Shown here: in pieces, positions 8,993-16,848 of the stretch | How the letters are laid out: the number at the start of each line of letters is the position of its first letter | How positions within the stretch are numbered: position 1 is the stretch's first letter | Assembly (NCBI GenBank): GCA_002898575.1 | Contig: BEHT01000006.1 | Coordinates: 1 to 64,000 of the forward strand | Length of the DNA: 64,000 bases | Reading direction: 5' to 3' | From: a bacterium HR17 | GTDB taxonomy: Bacteria > Armatimonadota > Fervidibacteria > Fervidibacterales > Fervidibacteraceae | The notes under the pieces: model-generated | Database searches by the model: none | Seen by the model: the letters and a program-made list of their open reading frames with translations, nothing else | Told to the model about the DNA's origin: nothing | Translations under genes and position numbers: made by a program

Positions 8993-10438
8993 CTACTGCC
9001 CGTTCATCAGGAGCCAACCGTAAATGACGGCGAGGACGAGGTAAGTGCCCCACGCGATAGCGACCGCCAATGCGCCCCACCGGGTCGGCGCAAGGCAAAG
9101 AGGCATGAACCGAGGCAGCCAGACATAGTTGAGCCACAGCACCGCCCCGCCAAACAGCAACATCCCGAAAAACCCGATCAGGGCGGTGCGTTGGATAAGT
9201 TGCTCAGGGTTGCCCCAATGCATCGTGACGACGCTGACGACGGTTAAGGCGATAGCGATGGTGTAGTACCAAACGCGAGGGTGGTAGCGACGGGCGGCGG
9301 GAAAGAAACTCAACAGAAAATCGGTATGGGTTCGGCTAACGGCGTCCAAACTCGTCAGCCATGTGTCGGACAAAAAGGCGACGGCGATGAGGGCGAAAAG
9401 CACTCGCCCCCATTCGCCTGCGATCGTCTCAAAGAAGCGCATCTGATGGACGACTAACTCCCACCCTTGGGGCACCAACCCCTTAGGGTAAAGGAGGGCG
9501 TAAGCGAGCAGGCAAGTCATCAGTGTCGTCACGATGTTGCCGATGATAGCGATGCCGCTGTCCATCAGCAAGTAACGCCGCCACTGCCGCCACCGATGGG
9601 GCGCTTCCGGCTCGTCGGCTGGCAAGTAGCCGGCGAGAGGGATATGTTCAGGTTTGCCCGTGATGGGGCTGGTGATGTGCCCGAAGTAATGCGCCATGCC
9701 CGCTCCTTTCTCGCGCACCCAGTAGGAGTAAAACAGCATGAAAAAGCCGCCTAAGCCGGCGAAGATAAGAGAAGTTAGCAAACCAGAGGCATCCTTTGGG
9801 TCCCAAGCGCGGGGTAAGGGGGCAAAGGGCGGGAAGTGAGGGACGGTGATGCCCTTTAGGAAAGAGGGCAAATGACGCACCACCGCCGGGTGCAAGCACG
9901 CCATCAACAACCCTGCGAAAGTGACGGCGGAAATGACCCACATCAGCCCTTCCACGAACCGATAGGCACGGGGGCTGAGAAGCAGTGTGGGGAAGAGGAC
10001 GCCGATGGTCAGCCACGACCAAAACAAAACTTTTGCCCGTTGGTCCCATCCTTGCGGGAAATCCAACAAATGCGCCAAGCCGCTGCTACCTGCCGCCACC
10101 CACCCACCGAGCCAGAAAAACTGCACCGTCATCATTGCCCAAAGGACGAGGGCAAACCAGCGGTTGAGGCGGATGAACCCTTGCCAGATGCTTTCGCCTG
10201 TCGCTAAGGTGTAGCGCCCGATGGCGTAAGTGAGCGGCCACTGCAACAAAGTGGCGGGGATGAGCAGGAACAGAAAGCCTTCACCATATTTGGCGACCAA
10301 TCGCGGCCACCAAATCAACTCGCCGCTGCCAGCTGCCAATGCGATCCAGACGACCGCCGGTCCCATCATCGGCAACCAACCGGGAAAGGACGGCAAAGGT
10401 TTACGCCCCCACGACGGTAACTGCCCCCATCGTTGCAT
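8993..10438 (-). CDS. Nramp-family-like multi-spanning membrane transporter
   Basis: A 481-residue integral membrane protein with about eleven hydrophobic segments. The start region GPAVVWIALAAGSGELIWWPRL matches TM1 of the Nramp (SLC11) fold, but in place of the metal-binding D-P-G-N of classical Nramp it has A-x-G-S-G-E. Similar G-S/T-G-E variants occur in Nramp-related proteins whose substrate is uncertain, so metal transport should not be assumed. A long soluble loop sits near residues 250-285 (rich in Pro, Glu and Arg). ATG 10438 starts the frame. It is transcribed convergently to the NHL-like gene and divergently from tRNA-Val. Confidence 0.6.
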   Translation of the reverse strand: MQRWGQLPSWGRKPLPSFPGWLPMMGPAVVWIALAAGSGELIWWPRLVAKYGEGFLFLLIPATLLQWPLTYAIGRYTLATGESIWQGFIRLNRWFALVLWAMMTVQFFWLGGWVAAGSSGLAHLLDFPQGWDQRAKVLFWSWLTIGVLFPTLLLSPRAYRFVEGLMWVISAVTFAGLLMACLHPAVVRHLPSFLKGITVPHFPPFAPLPRAWDPKDASGLLTSLIFAGLGGFFMLFYSYWVREKGAGMAHYFGHITSPITGKPEHIPLAGYLPADEPEAPHRWRQWRRYLLMDSGIAIIGNIVTTLMTCLLAYALLYPKGLVPQGWELVVHQMRFFETIAGEWGRVLFALIAVAFLSDTWLTSLDAVSRTHTDFLLSFFPAARRYHPRVWYYTIAIALTVVSVVTMHWGNPEQLIQRTALIGFFGMLLFGGAVLWLNYVWLPRFMPLCLAPTRWGALAVAIAWGTYLVLAVIYGWLLMNGQ

Positions 10439-10541
10439 GCCTTGCCACTCCCGTCAACTCAACCCTTTGCCTGCAGGCAGCAAATTATCATGCCGCACGA
10501 CATCAGCGCGAGCACCGCAACATACTTTTAACTCAGCATGC

Positions 10542-10616
10542 GGGCGGTTAGCTCAGGGGCAGAGCGCCTGCCTTACAAGCAGGAGGTCGGAGGTTCAATT
10601 CCTCCACCGCCCACCA
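10542..10616 (+). tRNA. tRNA-Val (anticodon TAC)
   Basis: A full cloverleaf can be drawn. The acceptor stem is GGGCGGT/ACCGCCC. The D stem is GCTC/GAGC. The anticodon stem is CCTGC/GCAGG with loop CTTACAA, giving anticodon TAC. The T arm is GGAGG-TTCAATT-CCTCC. The 3' CCA is encoded (10614-10616). The body is nearly the same as tRNA-Val(CAC) at 38066-38140, differing mostly in the anticodon and T stems. Confidence 0.95.
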
Positions 10617-10758
10617 AGTCAGCCCTTCTTTTGCGCTTTCGCCCCCTCAATGACTAGCGGTGGCGGAAGTTCTGGGACCATTGATTTTCTGCGGCGTCAT
10701 AGCGTGGGCGCAAAACAACATAAGTGCTGCGGCACAATTAACAAGGTGGTGTGTAAAA

Positions 10759-12192
10759 ATGCAACGGCGCCAGTTTGTGCGGAGTTTAATAGGCGCGGGG
10801 TTGCTCGCATCCGGTGCATTTTCGGAAAGGAGGTTAGGGCAAGTGAGCGGTGGCAAATTACCCCGCTTGAAAGTTTTCGCCGATGCTGCGCACCCGAACG
10901 ATCACCGTTACATCGTCACGGAAAAAGGTGAGCCGTTTTTCTACCTCGGCGATACGGCGTGGGAACTTTTTCACCGCCTTAATCGCGAAGAGGCGGAGAC
11001 TTATTTGCGCGACCGCGCGCAAAAGGGGTTCACGGTCATTCAGGCTGTCGTGTTGGCGGAATTGGACGGGCTGAACACGCCCAACGCTTACGGGCATAAA
11101 CCCCTACACAACAATGACCCGACGCAACCGAATGAGGCTTACTTTGAGTTCGTGGATTGGGTCGTGGACAAGGCAAACGCGTTGGGCTTGTTCATCGGGA
11201 TGCTGCCGACTTGGGGTGACAAGGTCAACAAAAAGTGGGGTGTCGGTCCCGAGATTTTCACCCCCGAAAATGCCAAAGTTTACGGGAAGTTTTTGGGACG
11301 ACGCTATCGGGGCAAAGGTGTCATCTGGATTTTGGGCGGTGACCGCCCGATTGAAACGGAACGGCACCTACAAATTTGGCGGGCAATGGCGGAAGGATTG
11401 CGCGAAGGCGACGACGGTGAACACCTCATCACCTTTCACCCTGTCGGCGGGCGCTCATCCTCTGAATGGTTGCACGACGAAGCATGGTTAGATTTCAACA
11501 TGCTGCAATCGGGGCACCACGCCCGCCACATCGCCAACTGCGCAATGGTTGAGCGTGATTACAACCGGCGCCCCGTCAAGCCCTGCATGGACGGCGAACC
11601 GCGCTATGAAGACCACCCCATCAATTGGAACCCACAAAACGGTTGGTTCACTGACTACGACGCGCGACAGGCTGCCTATTGGGCGCTGCTGGCGGGAGCG
11701 CATGGGCACACCTACGGTTGCCACGCCATCTGGCAATTTTACGACCCCACCAAACACAAACCCGTCTCCCACGCCCGCACACCGTGGTGGCAAGCGCTGC
11801 AGTTGCCGGGCGCATCGCAAATGCAGTTTGCCAAAGCGCTCATGCTGTCGCGCCCGATGTTGGTGCGTGTGCCTGACCAAACGCTGTTGGCATCGGATGC
11901 GGGCGCAGGTGCTGAACATGTTCGGGCAGCGCGGGCAGTGGACGGCAGTTACGCTTTCGTTTACATCCCCGTGCCTAAGCCTGTGCGGGTGCGTTTGGAC
12001 AAACTGGCAGGGCAGAAAATTCGTGCGTGGTGGTATGACCCGCGCACGGGCGAGACGACGCTTATCGGTGAGTTCCAACGACAGAGCGAACGGGAGTTTA
12101 CCCCCACCGGCAGCGGCGAAACAGATTGGGTGCTTGTGTTGGACGATGCCGACAAAGATTTTCCACCTCCCAATAGCATCAACGCCCGTTGA
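10759..12192 (+). CDS. Tat-exported DUF4038/GH140-like glycoside hydrolase
   Basis: A 477-residue protein with a twin-arginine type N-terminus (RRQFVRSLIGAGLLASGAF) followed by a DUF4038 (apiosidase-like) barrel and a C-terminal collagen-binding-like beta domain (about residues 375-470, ending in TDWVLVLDDA). The probable catalytic pair is Asp195 in WILGGDRP and Glu280 in CMDGEPRYED, which fits the GH140 pattern. An upstream in-frame start at 10660 exists, but AAGGTGGT at 10743-10750 and the Tat signal favour ATG 10759. Family members act on plant pectic side chains and similar glycans; the substrate here is unknown. It lies alone between a tRNA gene and a region with a recombinase remnant. 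Confidence 0.75.
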   Translation: MQRRQFVRSLIGAGLLASGAFSERRLGQVSGGKLPRLKVFADAAHPNDHRYIVTEKGEPFFYLGDTAWELFHRLNREEAETYLRDRAQKGFTVIQAVVLAELDGLNTPNAYGHKPLHNNDPTQPNEAYFEFVDWVVDKANALGLFIGMLPTWGDKVNKKWGVGPEIFTPENAKVYGKFLGRRYRGKGVIWILGGDRPIETERHLQIWRAMAEGLREGDDGEHLITFHPVGGRSSSEWLHDEAWLDFNMLQSGHHARHIANCAMVERDYNRRPVKPCMDGEPRYEDHPINWNPQNGWFTDYDARQAAYWALLAGAHGHTYGCHAIWQFYDPTKHKPVSHARTPWWQALQLPGASQMQFAKALMLSRPMLVRVPDQTLLASDAGAGAEHVRAARAVDGSYAFVYIPVPKPVRVRLDKLAGQKIRAWWYDPRTGETTLIGEFQRQSEREFTPTGSGETDWVLVLDDADKDFPPPNSINAR

Positions 12193-12289
12193 CTTCAGCG
12201 AAGGGCAGGCTCAACAACAGAAAGGGAGCAGGCTGCGCTTTGCTGGATAGACCGCTACCGGCAAAAACGCCTTGTCGCTGATCGCGTAA

Positions 12290-12391
12290 CAGTATGCCCT
12301 TCGGGACAACGCCGCCACCACCCTTTTGTTACGCACGGGGTTACGGGTTTCGGAACTTTGCCGATTGCAAGGGGAGAAGAGGAAACGGTAG
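12290..12391 (+). pseudogene. Tyrosine recombinase (Xer-like) remnant
   Basis: A 33-codon open stretch bounded by stops encodes YALRDNAATTLLLRTGLR followed by VSELCRLQGE. This matches the first catalytic box of tyrosine recombinases: R-D-x-A followed by L-L-x-T-G-L-R-x-S-E-L, whose Arg is the first catalytic residue. The rest of an integrase is not found in any frame nearby, so this is a relic. The surrounding gap (12193-12523) holds no other gene I can support. It borders the AT-rich island that runs to about 15080. Confidence 0.5.
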
Positions 12392-12523
12392 AACGACTGG
12401 TAGAGAGGAAAAGAGCATCGCGAAGTTATGCAAACTGGTTAAGGAGAAAGGGTTTGCCGTGACGCGCAAAGATTTCTTTCTCAGCAGGCGTAGGAACGCT
12501 TTCTTTCCCGTTTTTACCTTCAC

Positions 12524-13057
12524 TTACCAGGGAAAACGCTTCACTATATACCCCTTTGGCACCTGAAAATATGAATCTGGAACTTTTATTTGCCCCTGAA
12601 TGTGTAACCAGTAAACTTCTGGACCCTTTGCCCAGCTTTCCCATATTCTCCCCCAACGCTTAACCCTTTTCACACCCTGCTTAGGCTGTCGGAATAACCT
12701 TTGAACCTCTTGTGGAGTAGATAAACAAAAAGTGGAAATAAGCGCAAACATGCGACTATTTTTAGAGTGCTTTTCACCAACTCTATAAGCAGGGTTTAAA
12801 CGGTATACCCAACCTTCTTTCAAGTCACACAAGTATATGATTTTTCCCTCACTTTCCCAGACCTCCAAGCGATACCGAGTTTCACCGTCACTCCATACCC
12901 TATAAAAACCTCTCCTTTTAAGGGCTGAGTCTTCATAGCGTAACTCCCAATGGAAAGCGTTAATTTGCTTGCTATGCTTAGTAAAAAGCAAGCAAACTGC
13001 CACTACGATAACAATGCTGACAATTGACAAAAATTTTATGTTTCGCCAACCTTTCAT
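12524..13057 (-). CDS. Hypothetical membrane-anchored or secreted protein
   Basis: A 177-residue protein with an N-terminal hydrophobic helix (FLSIVSIVIVVAVCLLF) after a basic start, so it is membrane anchored or exported. The remainder is beta-rich, with many aromatic and basic residues (RYRLEVWESEGKIIYLCDL and similar). This recalls lipoprotein-carrier-like folds, but I do not recognise a family. It lies 21 bases downstream of the PEGA-domain gene on the same strand and is likely co-transcribed with it. Its AT-rich codon use differs from the flanking core genes. Confidence 0.5.
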   Translation of the reverse strand: MKGWRNIKFLSIVSIVIVVAVCLLFTKHSKQINAFHWELRYEDSALKRRGFYRVWSDGETRYRLEVWESEGKIIYLCDLKEGWVYRLNPAYRVGEKHSKNSRMFALISTFCLSTPQEVQRLFRQPKQGVKRVKRWGRIWESWAKGPEVYWLHIQGQIKVPDSYFQVPKGYIVKRFPW

Positions 13058-13078
13058 CTACCTCACCATCCTCACCAA

Positions 13079-13420
13079 CTAATCTCTCCTTTGCTTTGGT
13101 AAGATATCTTTATCTGGTTTTAACGAGATATTATGGTAGTCGTCCCAACCCCGAATACGGATTTTTTGTTTGAGAGGTTTGTAACCCCTTTTAATTACTC
13201 TCAACCCATATTCTCCCGGTTCTACCTTCGCCATTAGTATACCATCTTGTATCACTCCTATAAAGGCATCATTTAAATAAACTCTGGCTCCGTTCGCCTC
13301 ATCTCCTGCATAGAGATAGAAGCTTGGATAGTGCTCCACCCAGCGGTGGGCAAGTAAAAATGCCATCACAACCACTAATACACTCACCGTGACAGTTATA
13401 ATTCTCAATCCCTGCTTCAT
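13079..13420 (-). CDS. PEGA-domain membrane protein
   Basis: A 113-residue protein with one N-terminal transmembrane helix (residues 7-24) and an extracytoplasmic PEGA-type beta domain: ARVYLNDAFIGVI, then VEPGEYGLRVIKRGYKP. PEGA domains are small surface domains, often with a structural or carbohydrate-associated role. GGAGGTGA lies 6 bases before the ATG and contains the stop codon of the decayed reading frame upstream. It is in the AT-rich minus-strand island and followed closely by another anchored protein. Confidence 0.6.
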   Translation of the reverse strand: MKQGLRIITVTVSVLVVVMAFLLAHRWVEHYPSFYLYAGDEANGARVYLNDAFIGVIQDGILMAKVEPGEYGLRVIKRGYKPLKQKIRIRGWDDYHNISLKPDKDILPKQRRD

Positions 13421-13426
13421 AAAAAG

Positions 13427-13752
13427 TCACCTCCATTTTTCAGGTGGAAGAACCACTAATTTCTCGCACGGTCCACTTGCTTGCGGTCCGTATGGCGGCG
13501 GTAAAGCTTGGCGACAACCGCTGTCGCAACTTACACCTGTTATTTCGCACATCCATATACAGGTCGATAAAGCATCTTGCGGCCCACCAATCGCCCAGGT
13601 AAACCAGATTGGGAGACCTTTCTCCAGGCAACTCTAGCTTCCCGGTTACCGCCCCAATAACAATAGACCGACTTCCTCCGAAACCTCAGACCATTAGTCT
13701 TGAAGTTCAAAAAGATGAAAGCGTAGAAGAATAACAAAATTATCTTGTTCAT
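13427..13752 (-). pseudogene. Decayed small secreted-protein gene
   Basis: The stretch starts at ATG 13752 with a signal-like N-terminus (MNKIILLFFYAFIFLNF) and contains KTNGLRFRR, close to KTDGLGFRR of the RHS fragment at 14535-15080. The first frame stops near 13540. A different frame then reads on with a Cys- and Pro-rich tail (SCDSGCRQALPPPYGPQ, then GPCEKLVVLPPEKWR) and ends in a TGA inside the ribosome binding site of the next gene. The composition of both halves looks protein-like, so one or two frameshifts are the simplest explanation. Function is unknown. Confidence 0.35.
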
Positions 13753-13769
13753 CTAATTTCAGCGTTATA

Positions 13770-13859
13770 CTAAAAACAAGTTACTTCTTTACCCTCTATA
13801 ATGTCTCCAAGGCCGACCATGATAAGAATAAGCCAAGATGGTAGCTCAGGCAATCTCAT
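13770..13859 (-). CDS. 29-aa hydrophobic micro-ORF coupled to the upstream gene
   Basis: ATG 13859 overlaps the TGA stop of the preceding membrane-protein gene in an ATGA arrangement, and GGAGG sits about 9 bases upstream inside that gene. The product begins MRLPELPSWLILIMVGLGD and ends in VTCF, with a single short hydrophobic helix. The overlap and binding site suggest translational coupling. No homologue is recognised and the short length makes chance possible. Confidence 0.35.
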   Translation of the reverse strand: MRLPELPSWLILIMVGLGDIIEGKEVTCF

Positions 13860-14497
13860 AGAACACTAACCTCCACCCAGAAAGGAATATTAAGGATAAG
13901 GTTCACCACATCTGGGTATGGGAACTTTAATCCTTTTTCAGGTGATACGTCCATATGGCGAACACGGTCCATAAAAAAAATCCCGAAAATTGTAACAACA
14001 ATGAGAGCAATATACCTTACATTGAGAAGATGCCCCATAAATTCCATAATGCCGTCTTTGAAGCAATTGAAGATCATTGTCAGCTTTGCTCCCAAGGCTG
14101 CGTTTTCTAAACTTAGTTGAGTAAATAACTTACTGTGCCTTATTACAAAAATATCATCAGGGGCGCCAAAAAAGAGTAAAGGCATACTTTGTATCGCAAG
14201 ACCAAGTGCAACGAAGGATAATATTCTAGCCATAAGTTTAAATTTATCAGGACAGAATTTAGAATCCAAAATAGAACTCAAAATAGCTAAGGAGAAAGCT
14301 GTTGAAATTAAAACAAGGGAAAATGAATATTTAGCCGCAACCCAGGATGTATCGGGATGCTTTAAATACTTCATCAGAGAATAAACTTTCGTTATTTCAA
14401 TGCTTAGCAACCAAACAAAAGAGAAATAAATTAAGATCCCCAAGATCCCAAGTAGAAGGACCAATGCTTTCACTACCTTCGGATTTATATTCATCAT
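13856..14497 (-). CDS. Hypothetical multi-spanning membrane protein
   Basis: A 213-residue protein with about five hydrophobic segments (near residues 10-32, 55-75, 83-107, 125-145 and 160-178) and a short C-terminal tail. The open frame can begin six codons earlier at a TTG (14515), but that TTG lies inside GGAGGAGG, so ATG 14497 is preferred. No family is recognised. It follows the RHS fragment by 37 bases on the same strand. In RHS loci such a position can hold an immunity gene, but there is no positive evidence for that role. It is strongly AT-rich: 13921-13980 holds 23 G/C of 60. Confidence 0.5.
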   Translation of the reverse strand: MMNINPKVVKALVLLLGILGILIYFSFVWLLSIEITKVYSLMKYLKHPDTSWVAAKYSFSLVLISTAFSLAILSSILDSKFCPDKFKLMARILSFVALGLAIQSMPLLFFGAPDDIFVIRHSKLFTQLSLENAALGAKLTMIFNCFKDGIMEFMGHLLNVRYIALIVVTIFGIFFMDRVRHMDVSPEKGLKFPYPDVVNLILNIPFWVEVSVL

Positions 14498-14534
14498 AGC
14501 TAACACCTCCTCCAATAAACGGAGTATGCAACAC

Positions 14535-15080
14535 TTAATGGCTTATTAGCATATACACAAATTCACACCATCCATAAGTAAATATCTCAATAGGTAGCCG
14601 TACTTGCCGACATAATCGCTGTGAGTTTGTTGTGCTCCCTTGCGTCGCTAGCTCGTTTCCCCATGCATCATAAGCATAAGCATCGGTCATTTGAGTTTGT
14701 GCGTTCCCCAACTGCCTCACCGTCCCTATCGCTTCAAAAACATGCCAGTAACTTTGATTTCCCCCCGTCATCGCCAATAAGCCCCCACCATCGTGATGAT
14801 ACTTAGCAACTAAGTTCCCATTCGCATCATACTCTGCAACCAAAGACGCTAAACCAGGTGTGTCGCTTGCCGCCAAGTCATAAACAAAGTATGTCACACC
14901 TTGCCCAACGACTTCCTTGTATCTCCTGAAACCTAATCCATCCGTCTTGAAATTCATCACAACGCTGTCTTCCAACCTCACCATCTTGTCCTCATCGTCC
15001 CAGTAGTATCTCACCGTGCTTGTCCCTGTGCTCTTTGCCGTCAAGTTCCCGTTGGCATCGTGAACAGCGTCGTTACCCAT
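14535..15080 (-). pseudogene. RHS/YD-repeat protein fragment, frameshifted
   Basis: About 150 residues carry typical YD-repeat motifs (DANGNLTAK, YDANGNLVAKYHHD, YDAWGNELA) and the core-end block YWHVFEAIGTVRQL. The 5' end is missing: the frame begins abruptly at 15080 beside the promoter region of the DUF1080 gene. Near 14620 the frame is broken, because the conserved RHS motif YVGKYGY is present but in another frame, which stops at 14546. No C-terminal toxin tip is attached. Intact RHS proteins are large surface or secreted proteins used in contact-dependent competition; this one cannot function. Confidence 0.75.
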
Positions 15081-15135
15081 TCGGCGTTGCTAAAATCAGG
15101 GTGCAACTGTGTGACGAAGGATGGAGGGATAGGGT

Positions 15136-15963
15136 ATGCGTCGGCGGTGTTTCGGACTGTTCACGGTGGTCGCTTTAGGCGTCGGTTTTTGGCTGGGTGC
15201 TGCGCAATTAGGTTATGAGGACACGCCTTTTTTGCCTGGATCTCGGTGGCGGGTGCACGATGCCAAGCGCCCGCAACCGCCTGTCGTTACGCCTGGTAAG
15301 GCTTTCGGTGCCCCCCCATCGGACGCAATTGTCCTATTTGACGGCAAAGACTTGTCAAAATGGCGGAGCGTCGCTGGCGGACCTGCACCGTGGCGGGTGG
15401 AAAACGGTTACATGGAAGTCGTGCCGGGAACGGGCGATATCCAAACCGTAGACGAGTTGGGCGATTGTCAGTTGCACCTTGAGTGGAGCGTCCCACCCGA
15501 TGTAAAAGGCAGCGGGCAAGGACGGGGCAACAGCGGTGTCTTTTTGATGGGGCGCTACGAGATTCAAGTGCTGGACAGTTTCAAAAACCTCACCTACGCG
15601 GACGGGATGGCTGGCGCTGTTTACGGTCAATATCCGCCACTGGTCAATCCATGTCGCCCGCCTGGTGAATGGCAAACCTACGATATCATTTGGGTCGCTC
15701 CCCGCTTTGATGAGAAGGGCAACTTGGTGCGTCCCGCCTATTTGACTTTGATTTTCAACGGCGTCGTGGTGCATTACCATACCCCTTTGCTGGGAGCGAC
15801 AGGGCACCGTATCGTTGCCCGTTACCGCCCTCACCCGCCGGTCGGACCGCTGCGGTTGCAAAATCACGGCTATCGGGTGCGCTTTCGCAACATTTGGTAT
15901 CGTCCCCTGAAGGGCTACGACGGGGAAGGCGATTGGACGCCGGCGCCTTACCGAACACAGTGA
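15136..15963 (+). CDS. Secreted DUF1080 (3-keto-disaccharide hydrolase-like) protein
   Basis: A 275-residue protein with a signal peptide (FGLFTVVALGVGFWLGAA). A concanavalin-like domain of the DUF1080/PF06439 type follows: IVLFDGKDLSKW, WRVENGYMEVVPGTGD, LHLEWSVP, GNSGVFLMGRYEIQVLDS, and C-terminal LQNHGYRVRFRNIWYRPL. Members bind or cleave glycans, including 3-keto-sugars, outside the cytoplasm. Start ATG 15136 follows a purine-rich GGAGGGATAGGG. Co-occurrence with Gfo/Idh/MocA dehydrogenases nearby fits oxidative sugar processing, but the genes are on opposite strands. The stop is 3 bases from the convergent nucleoside hydrolase. Confidence 0.75.
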   Translation: MRRRCFGLFTVVALGVGFWLGAAQLGYEDTPFLPGSRWRVHDAKRPQPPVVTPGKAFGAPPSDAIVLFDGKDLSKWRSVAGGPAPWRVENGYMEVVPGTGDIQTVDELGDCQLHLEWSVPPDVKGSGQGRGNSGVFLMGRYEIQVLDSFKNLTYADGMAGAVYGQYPPLVNPCRPPGEWQTYDIIWVAPRFDEKGNLVRPAYLTLIFNGVVVHYHTPLLGATGHRIVARYRPHPPVGPLRLQNHGYRVRFRNIWYRPLKGYDGEGDWTPAPYRTQ

Positions 15964-15966
15964 CGG

Positions 15967-16842
15967 TCAACCGAACAGCGTCCGCTCCACAAGTGCCCAG
16001 AACGAGGGCCAGTGGACGGCACGAACAATTTCGCCGTTGCCAGTAGGGTCAACGGTGATGCAAGTGCAACCACGCGTGTGATCGCCCCGCAACTCTACCG
16101 CGACGCGGCACCGTTCCCGCTGCGCCATATCAGGCAAAACGGCGACAGCAACGGCTAACGGGTCGTTGAGCACGGGCGCCACAGCGTTCGCACTGCGCTG
16201 CCAAATCAGGGTCAGACGCCAAAGCAAAGTGCACCACGGTGCGGTGTGCGTTCGCAAGCGGTCTAGCATGTCGCTCGGCATGGCGGCGTGTTGTGTGATG
16301 TCCTTACTGACCATGACGAACGGGACGGGGCTGTTGACGACGATGTGCAACGCTTCAGGGTCACGGCGGGCGTTCGTTTCAGGGCGCGCAAGGGTGTCTG
16401 CCCCTGCCATCATGACGACTTTGTTGATCAACCGTGCCAACCCTGGTTCAATGCGCAGCGCCAATGCCAAATTTGTCAACGCCCCTAAGGTCACGATCAC
16501 GACCTCGCCGGGGTAACGCCGCACCGTTTCGCGCAGGAAATCCACGCCGTTGGCAGGAGGGACGAAAACGCGGTCTAAGGTCTCCAACACGCTCGCTTGG
16601 TCTGGGAAATGGCGCTGCGGTTCGGCGACAAGGGGTTGAGCGCAACCGGCGGCGACGGGCACGGTGCCGGCCCCGCAAACGCCCAACACTTTGTGCGCCA
16701 ATTGTGCTCGCAAAGTGGTGGCGCTGCCCACCGTCGTCACACCGACCAGTTCCACATCCGTCAACCGGGCAGCGACCACCAACGCAAACGCATCGTCCAC
16801 ATTGTCACCGATGTCTGTGTCAATGAGCAGTTTGAACGCCAT
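15967..16842 (-). CDS. Inosine/uridine-preferring nucleoside hydrolase family
   Basis: A 291-residue cytoplasmic enzyme that should hydrolyse the N-glycosidic bond of ribonucleosides for base and ribose salvage. The N-terminal calcium-binding signature LLIDTDIGDNVDDAFAL matches the D-T-D-x-G-x-x-x-D-D pattern of the family, and VIVTLGALTNLALAL and VVMMAGAD are further family blocks. Length is close to the usual 310. It is 6 bases downstream of a MocA-type dehydrogenase gene on the same strand, so the three genes 15967-18957 probably form an operon. Confidence 0.8.
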   Translation of the reverse strand: MAFKLLIDTDIGDNVDDAFALVVAARLTDVELVGVTTVGSATTLRAQLAHKVLGVCGAGTVPVAAGCAQPLVAEPQRHFPDQASVLETLDRVFVPPANGVDFLRETVRRYPGEVVIVTLGALTNLALALRIEPGLARLINKVVMMAGADTLARPETNARRDPEALHIVVNSPVPFVMVSKDITQHAAMPSDMLDRLRTHTAPWCTLLWRLTLIWQRSANAVAPVLNDPLAVAVAVLPDMAQRERCRVAVELRGDHTRGCTCITVDPTGNGEIVRAVHWPSFWALVERTLFG

Positions 16843-16848
16843 CGCCCC

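Noticed and set aside
12294-12566. A 90-codon plus-strand frame next to the recombinase relic
   Set aside because: No binding site; it overlaps the end of the minus-strand gene at 12524 and shows no recognisable domain.
13856-14497. Immunity protein of an RHS toxin system
   Set aside because: Position is suggestive, but the RHS fragment has no toxin tip and the membrane protein matches no immunity family I know.
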